Below are positions 38,005 through 42,961 of a stretch of 42,961 nt of DNA, one piece after another. Source of the DNA: an uncultured Marinoscillum sp. (GTDB lineage Bacteria; Bacteroidota; Bacteroidia; Cytophagales; MED-G16); NCBI GenBank assembly GCA_902628365.1, contig CACOMW010000010.1, positions 1-42,961 on the forward strand, written 5' to 3'. Numbering within the stretch: the stretch's first letter is position 1; every line of letters begins with the position of its first letter. The notes below the pieces were generated by a model, which made no database searches, was not told the origin of the DNA, and saw only the letters and a list, made by a program, of their open reading frames with translations. Both the position numbers and the translations under genes were made by a program.

Positions 38005-41000
38005 ATGAAAAACTACAAAAATAAAAAACAAATAGATTTCTCTAAGATTATAATTAGTCTTGCTTCCCCTGAATCAATATTAGAAAGTTCTTTTGGAGAA
38101 GTTACAGTTCCAGAAACGGTTAACTACAGGACATTTAAACCTGAAATGGGAGGGTTATTTTGTGAAAGAATTTTTGGTCCTGTAAAGGATTGGGAATGTC
38201 ATTGTGGTAAGTATAAAAGAATTAGATACAAGGGTATTATTTGTGATAGGTGTGGTGTTGAAGTTACTGAGAAAAAAGTTAGAAGAGAAAGAATGGGACA
38301 TATTGATTTGGTTGTTCCAGTTGCTCATATATGGTATTTTAGAACATTACCAAATAAGATTGGATACATGCTTGGTATTCCTGCAAAAAAATTAAATCAA
38401 ATTGTATACTATGAAAGATATGTTGTAGTTCAACCTGGCGTCAAAGAGGATGATGGAATACAATCTTGTGATCTTCTAACAGAGGAGGAATATCTAAATA
38501 TTGAAGAAACTTTACCAAAAGATCATCATTTGTTACCAAATGATGATCCTAAAAAGTTTATTGCAAAAATGGGAGCTGAAGCTATATCAGATCTTTTATC
38601 AAAATCTGATTTAGATCAGTTATCTGTTGAATTAAGAACTAAGGCATCAACTGAAACTTCTCAACAAAGAAAAGCCGAAGCATTAAAAAGATTAAGAGTA
38701 GTAGAAGCTTTTAGAGAATCTAAGTTAAATATTGAGAATAAACCAGAATGGATGATAATTAAATTGATTCCAGTTATTCCTCCTGAACTTAGACCTTTAG
38801 TTCCTCTTGATGGAGGTAGATTTGCGACATCTGATTTAAATGATTTATATAGAAGGGTTATTATTAGAAATAATAGATTAAAAAGATTAATCCAAATTAA
38901 AGCTCCAGAAGTAATTTTAAGAAATGAGAAAAGAATGTTACAAGAAGCTGTTGATTCTCTATTTGATAATTCTAGAAGAATAAATGCTGTCAGATCTGAA
39001 GGTAATAGATCCTTAAAATCCTTAACGGATATGCTTAAGGGTAAACAAGGTAGATTTAGACAAAACCTTTTAGGTAAAAGAGTTGATTATTCTGGTAGAT
39101 CTGTAATTGTTGTTGGCCCTAAATTAAAAATGCATGAGTGTGGTTTACCAAAAGATATGGCATCTGAACTTTTTAAACCTTTTATAATTAGAAAACTAAT
39201 TGAAAGAGGTATTGTAAAGACAGTAAAGTCTGCAAAAAAATTAGTTGATTCTAAAGACTCAGTAATATGGGATATTCTCGAGAATGTTCTTAAAGGACAT
39301 CCCGTTCTATTGAATAGAGCTCCTACATTACATCGACTAGGTATTCAAGCATTTCAACCAAAATTAATCGAAGGTAAAGCTATTGAGTTACATCCTCTAT
39401 CTTGTACCGCGTTTAATGCTGATTTTGATGGTGACCAAATGGCTGTTCATGTTCCATTAGGTCATGAGGCAATTGTTGAAGCATCAATTCTAATGTTAGG
39501 TTCAAATAATATTATTAATCCTGCTAATGGAGCTCCAATAACCGTACCTTCTCAAGATATGGTTTTAGGTCTTTATTATGTTACTAAAGGTAGAAAAAAT
39601 AGTAAAGAATATCCTTTAAAGGGAGAGGGACTAAGATTTTCTTCTATTTCTGAAGTTAAAATTGCTCTTAATCAAGAAAAGTTATCGATTAATTCTTTTA
39701 TAAATTTAAGAGTTAATTTAAGGTCTGATGATGGAAAATTTGTGACTAAAAATATCGAAACTGTTGCTGGAAGAGTTTTATTTAATGAGTTTGTTCCAGA
39801 AGAAGTTGGATATGTTGATGAACTTCTTACCAAAAAAAAATTACAACAAATTATTTCAAAAGTTTATAAAATATGTGGTGTTTCACGAACCTCTGAGTTT
39901 TTAGATAATATTAAAGAATTAGGTTTTAGAATGGCTTATGAAGGTGGTTTATCAATGGGGTTAGGTGATATACAAATTCCAAAAGAAAAATCTACTTTGG
40001 TAGATGGAGCAAAAAAAGAAGTTGCTGAAGTTTGGAATAATTATTATATGGGATTAATTACTGATAATGAGAGATATAATCAGGTAATCGATATTTGGAC
40101 TAGAGCAAATACAAAATTAACTTCTGGGTTGATGAATGAGTTAGAAGATAATTCTCAAGGGTTTAATCCTATTTATATGATGATGCATTCAGGTGCAAGA
40201 GGATCTAGAGAACAAATTAGGCAATTAGGAGGTATGAGAGGTTTAATGGCAAAACCACAAAAAAACCTTGCAGGATCTGTAGGTGAAATTATTGAAAACC
40301 CAATTTTATCTAATTTTAAAGAAGGACTAGACGTAATAGAATATTTTATTTCAACTCATGGAGCTAGAAAAGGCCTGGCTGATACAGCATTAAAGACTGC
40401 TGACGCAGGGTATTTAACAAGGAGATTAGTTGATGTTGCTCAAGATGTTATTATTAATGAAGAAGATTGTGGTACTTTAAGAGGTGTCTATATTTCTTCT
40501 CTTAAAGATAATGAAGATATTGTTGAGCCTTTGTCTGAAAGGATATTAGGAAGAGTATCTGTTCATGATGTTTATGATCCATTATCCAAAAAACTTTTAG
40601 TTGGATCTGGTGAAGAAATTACAGAATCAATTGCTAGAGATATTGAAAATACAAATATTGATGGTATTGAAATCAGATCGGTGTTAACTTGTGAAACTGG
40701 AAGAGGTGTATGTGCTAAATGTTATGGCAGAAATCTATCTACTGGAAACTTGGTAAATAAAGGTGAAGCTGTTGGTGTAATTGCTGCTCAATCTATAGGT
40801 GAACCAGGGACCCAATTAACATTAAGAACATTTCATGTTGGTGGTACGGCTTCAAATATTGCTGTTAATGCAAACATTAAAGCAAAATTTGATGGTATCA
40901 TTGAACTAGAGAACGTAAGAACAATCAAAACAAAGGATAATGATAATAATCAAGTAAATATTGTAATGGCAAGGACTGGTGAAATTAAAATTTTAGATAA

Positions 41001-42345
41001 AAAGAAAAATATTCTAATGTCAAATAATGTTCCTTATGGCTCTCATCTTGGTATTAAGGATGGTCAAAAAGTTAAAAAAGGAGATTTTCTTTGTAAATGG
41101 GATCCATATAATGCAGTAATTATTTCTGAATTTGATGGTAAAATTGAATTTGAATCAATTGATGAAGGTATAACTTATAAACAAGAGTTTGATGAACAAA
41201 CGGGACATAAGGAAAAAATTATTATTGAATGTAAGGATAAAACAAAAAACCCTACTGTAAAGGTTATTGGGAAGGAAGGGGAAAAATCTTATAATGTTCC
41301 AGTTGGAGCTCACTTATCTATTAATGATAAGGACAAAGTAAAAGCTGGTCAAATTTTAGTTAAAATTCCTAGAATGATTGGTCAATCTAGAGATATAACA
41401 GGTGGATTACCTAGAGTTACAGAATTATTTGAAGCTAGAAATCCTTCTAATCCGGCAACCGTAAGTGAAATTGATGGTGTGGTTTCTTATGGTGGCATTA
41501 AAAGAGGTAATAGAGAGATATTTATTGAAGCAAAAGATGGTACTAAAAAGAAATATCTAGTTTCATTGTCAAAACATATTTTAGTTCAAGATAATGATTT
41601 TGTCAAGGCTGGTACTCCTCTTTCCGATGGTGCAATAACACCAGCAGATATATTATCAATTAAAGGTCCAACAGAAGTTCAAGATTATTTAGTTAATGAA
41701 ATTCAGGAGGTTTATAGATTACAAGGTGTAAAGATAAATGATAAACACATTGAGGTTATTGTTAGACAAATGATGCAAAAAGTTATTGTTATAGATCCAG
41801 GAGATACAACTTTACTTCAAGATGAAAAAATTGATAAAAGCTATTTTATGAAGATAAATGATGCGATTTTTGAACAAAAAGTTGTTATAGAAATTGGCGA
41901 CTCTAAAAAATTTGTTCAAGGTCAATTAATTACTCAAAGAGAACTAAGAGATGAAAATTCTAGTTTGAGAAGAAGCGATAAAAACTTGGTGAAAGTTCGA
42001 GATGCTGAAGCTGCTGTTTCTAAACCAACTTTACAAGGTATTACCCGTGCATCATTAGGAACAGAAAGTTTTATTTCTGCTGCATCATTCCAAGAAACTA
42101 CTAAAGTATTAAGTGAAGCCTCTATAAGAGGGAAAGTAGATCATCTAAAAGGATTAAAGGAAAATGTTATTGTTGGTCATTTAATACCAGCTGGTACAGG
42201 CTCAAGAGATTATAATGATTTAATTGTTTATCAGGAAAGAGAATATAATTCTTTGTTGGCAGATAATAAAGAAAAAAATGATGATGATTATGTTGCAGAA
42301 TTAGATGCTGATGAAAAGATTAAAAAATCTGATGTAACTAAGTAA
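38005..42345 (+). CDS. rpoC: RNA polymerase beta' subunit
   Basis: A 1446-residue subunit carrying the active-site magnesium motif [12 protein letters not shown] near residues 472-483. The N-terminal zinc ribbon is [20 protein letters not shown] and the second zinc site is [35 protein letters not shown] and [17 protein letters not shown] are also plain. The C-terminal trigger-loop/jaw part follows [21 protein letters not shown] and ends in an acidic/Lys-rich tail. It is cotranscribed with rpoB and followed by a DUF3467 gene after 24 bases. Confidence 0.99.
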   Translation: MKNYKNKKQIDFSKIIISLASPESILESSFGEVTVPETVNYRTFKPEMGGLFCERIFGPVKDWECHCGKYKRIRYKGIICDRCGVEVTEKKVRRERMGHIDLVVPVAHIWYFRTLPNKIGYMLGIPAKKLNQIVYYERYVVVQPGVKEDDGIQSCDLLTEEEYLNIEETLPKDHHLLPNDDPKKFIAKMGAEAISDLLSKSDLDQLSVELRTKASTETSQQRKAEALKRLRVVEAFRESKLNIENKPEWMIIKLIPVIPPELRPLVPLDGGRFATSDLNDLYRRVIIRNNRLKRLIQIKAPEVILRNEKRMLQEAVDSLFDNSRRINAVRSEGNRSLKSLTDMLKGKQGRFRQNLLGKRVDYSGRSVIVVGPKLKMHECGLPKDMASELFKPFIIRKLIERGIVKTVKSAKKLVDSKDSVIWDILENVLKGHPVLLNRAPTLHRLGIQAFQPKLIEGKAIELHPLSCTAFNADFDGDQMAVHVPLGHEAIVEASILMLGSNNIINPANGAPITVPSQDMVLGLYYVTKGRKNSKEYPLKGEGLRFSSISEVKIALNQEKLSINSFINLRVNLRSDDGKFVTKNIETVAGRVLFNEFVPEEVGYVDELLTKKKLQQIISKVYKICGVSRTSEFLDNIKELGFRMAYEGGLSMGLGDIQIPKEKSTLVDGAKKEVAEVWNNYYMGLITDNERYNQVIDIWTRANTKLTSGLMNELEDNSQGFNPIYMMMHSGARGSREQIRQLGGMRGLMAKPQKNLAGSVGEIIENPILSNFKEGLDVIEYFISTHGARKGLADTALKTADAGYLTRRLVDVAQDVIINEEDCGTLRGVYISSLKDNEDIVEPLSERILGRVSVHDVYDPLSKKLLVGSGEEITESIARDIENTNIDGIEIRSVLTCETGRGVCAKCYGRNLSTGNLVNKGEAVGVIAAQSIGEPGTQLTLRTFHVGGTASNIAVNANIKAKFDGIIELENVRTIKTKDNDNNQVNIVMARTGEIKILDKKKNILMSNNVPYGSHLGIKDGQKVKKGDFLCKWDPYNAVIISEFDGKIEFESIDEGITYKQEFDEQTGHKEKIIIECKDKTKNPTVKVIGKEGEKSYNVPVGAHLSINDKDKVKAGQILVKIPRMIGQSRDITGGLPRVTELFEARNPSNPATVSEIDGVVSYGGIKRGNREIFIEAKDGTKKKYLVSLSKHILVQDNDFVKAGTPLSDGAITPADILSIKGPTEVQDYLVNEIQEVYRLQGVKINDKHIEVIVRQMMQKVIVIDPGDTTLLQDEKIDKSYFMKINDAIFEQKVVIEIGDSKKFVQGQLITQRELRDENSSLRRSDKNLVKVRDAEAAVSKPTLQGITRASLGTESFISAASFQETTKVLSEASIRGKVDHLKGLKENVIVGHLIPAGTGSRDYNDLIVYQEREYNSLLADNKEKNDDDYVAELDADEKIKKSDVTK

Positions 42346-42369
42346 TAATTCAGATAAAATATTTTATAT

Positions 42370-42678
42370 ATGAATAATAATAAATCAAATAGAATAGATA
42401 TTGAATTAAATGATACTATTTCTGAAGGATCTTATGCTAATCTTGCTATGATTGCTCATTCAAGTAGTGAGTTTGTTTTAGATTTTATTCAACTTATGCC
42501 TGGTGTACCTAAAGCAAAAGTTAAATCTAGGATAATAATAACACCTGAGCATGCAAAAAAATTTTCTTCTGCTCTTTTAGATAATATTTCTAAATATGAA
42601 AAAAAATATAGTGAAATTAAAGATTTCAATGAAATTCCAAAGTTTCCTATAGATCCTAATCCTTCCAATCAAGAATAA
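42370..42678 (+). CDS. DUF3467 protein
   Basis: A 102-residue soluble protein of the DUF3467 family. The core begins IDIELNDTISEGSYANLAMIAHSSSEFVLDFIQLMPGVPKAKVKSRIIITPEHAKKF, which reads like a small alpha/beta fold; the tail is Pro/Asn-rich. No function is established for the family. It lies 24 bases after rpoC and 83 before rpsL, behind which a separate promoter is seen, so it is probably the last gene of the rpoBC transcript. This position, together with its conserved core, suggests a link to transcription or translation, which is inference from context. Confidence 0.9.
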   Translation: MNNNKSNRIDIELNDTISEGSYANLAMIAHSSSEFVLDFIQLMPGVPKAKVKSRIIITPEHAKKFSSALLDNISKYEKKYSEIKDFNEIPKFPIDPNPSNQE

Positions 42679-42705
42679 AACTATTTAATGAAAAACTAAA
42701 AAAAT

Positions 42706-42736
42706 TTTGTTTAAGACCTCTTAATTTATATTTTTG
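42706..42736 (+). promoter_or_regulatory. Bacteroidota-type promoter for rpsL (str operon)
   Basis: TTTG at 42706-42709 and TATTTTTG at 42729-42736 are separated by 19 bases, the same layout and same -7 sequence as the promoter before tRNA-Tyr. Predicted initiation near 42743 gives a leader of about 19 bases before the rpsL ATG. Confidence 0.82.
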
Positions 42737-42761
42737 CGAATTATTTTAGATAAATTATAAT

Positions 42762-42961
42762 ATGCCAACTATACAACAGCTTGTAAGAAAAGGAAGAAAA
42801 AAATTGTCTTCAAAATCAAAATCTCCGGCACTCAAGTCGTGTCCACAGAAGAGAGGTGTTTGTACAAGAGTATATACTACTACTCCAAAAAAACCAAATT
42901 CAGCTATGAGAAAAGTTGCAAGAGTTAGGCTTACTAATGGCAAAGAAGTTAATGCCTACAT
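42762..42961 (+). CDS. rpsL: 30S ribosomal protein S12, 3'-truncated by window edge
   Basis: S12 sits at the decoding centre. The first 66 codons are present: [49 protein letters not shown] and VNAYI. Lysine 43, the classical streptomycin-resistance position, is the wild-type residue. The gene continues beyond the right edge; rpsG and fusA are expected next from the usual str operon order but cannot be seen. Confidence 0.98.
   Translation, partial: MPTIQQLVRKGRKKLSSKSKSPALKSCPQKRGVCTRVYTTTPKKPNSAMRKVARVRLTNGKEVNAY

Overview
The window is a gene-dense, very AT-rich stretch of a Bacteroidota chromosome. Evidence for the phylum: a SusC/SusD pair, a PorE-like TPR/propeller/OmpA protein, promoters of the TTTG-N19-TAnnTTTG type, almost no Shine-Dalgarno sequences, and a DUF3467 gene between rpoC and rpsL. 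Very short or negative intergenic distances, four convergent or nested gene-end overlaps or near-overlaps, and no mobile elements suggest a small, streamlined genome. A marine Cytophagia- or Flavobacteriia-like organism is plausible, but that is inference.

Layout. 1-4.6 kb: the 3' part of lpdA (truncated by the window edge) converges on a tightly overlapped minus-strand operon. That operon runs from a ribulose-phosphate-3-epimerase-like protein fused to CBS domains, through a DAHP-synthase-like aldolase and a KdsC-type phosphatase, to sucD. 4.7-11.7 kb, plus strand: a PhoD-type lipoprotein phosphatase, an LpxL-like acyltransferase, lepA, folD and a PorE-like envelope protein. 11.7-12.05 kb: the only gene-free stretch over 300 bases, holding a terminator and further foldable sequence. 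12.05-18.05 kb: a susC-susD-lipoprotein uptake operon closed by a strong terminator. 18.05-21.6 kb: an arylsulfotransferase-like lipoprotein, a ChrA-family transporter and a PAPS-type sulfotransferase.

21.6-24.8 kb, minus strand: rsfS-ftsH-lpxH with overlapping ends. 24.8-28.05 kb, plus: birA, ahcY, gmk, nadD. 28.05-29.3 kb, minus: pyrH-frr. 29.4-42.35 kb, plus: the classical translation/transcription block tRNA-Tyr, tRNA-Gly, tRNA-Thr, tuf, tRNA-Trp, secE, nusG, rplK, rplA, rplJ, rplL, rpoB, rpoC, followed by a DUF3467 gene and the start of rpsL, which runs off the right edge.

Most of the window is housekeeping. The parts most worth a second look are the epimerase-CBS/DAHP-synthase-like/KdsC operon, whose logic mirrors the Kdo pathway with non-standard parts; the arylsulfotransferase/ChrA/sulfotransferase neighbourhood; the unassigned third lipoprotein of the Sus locus; and an 18-bp perfect dyad after tuf in which the promoter for tRNA-Trp-secE appears to be embedded.
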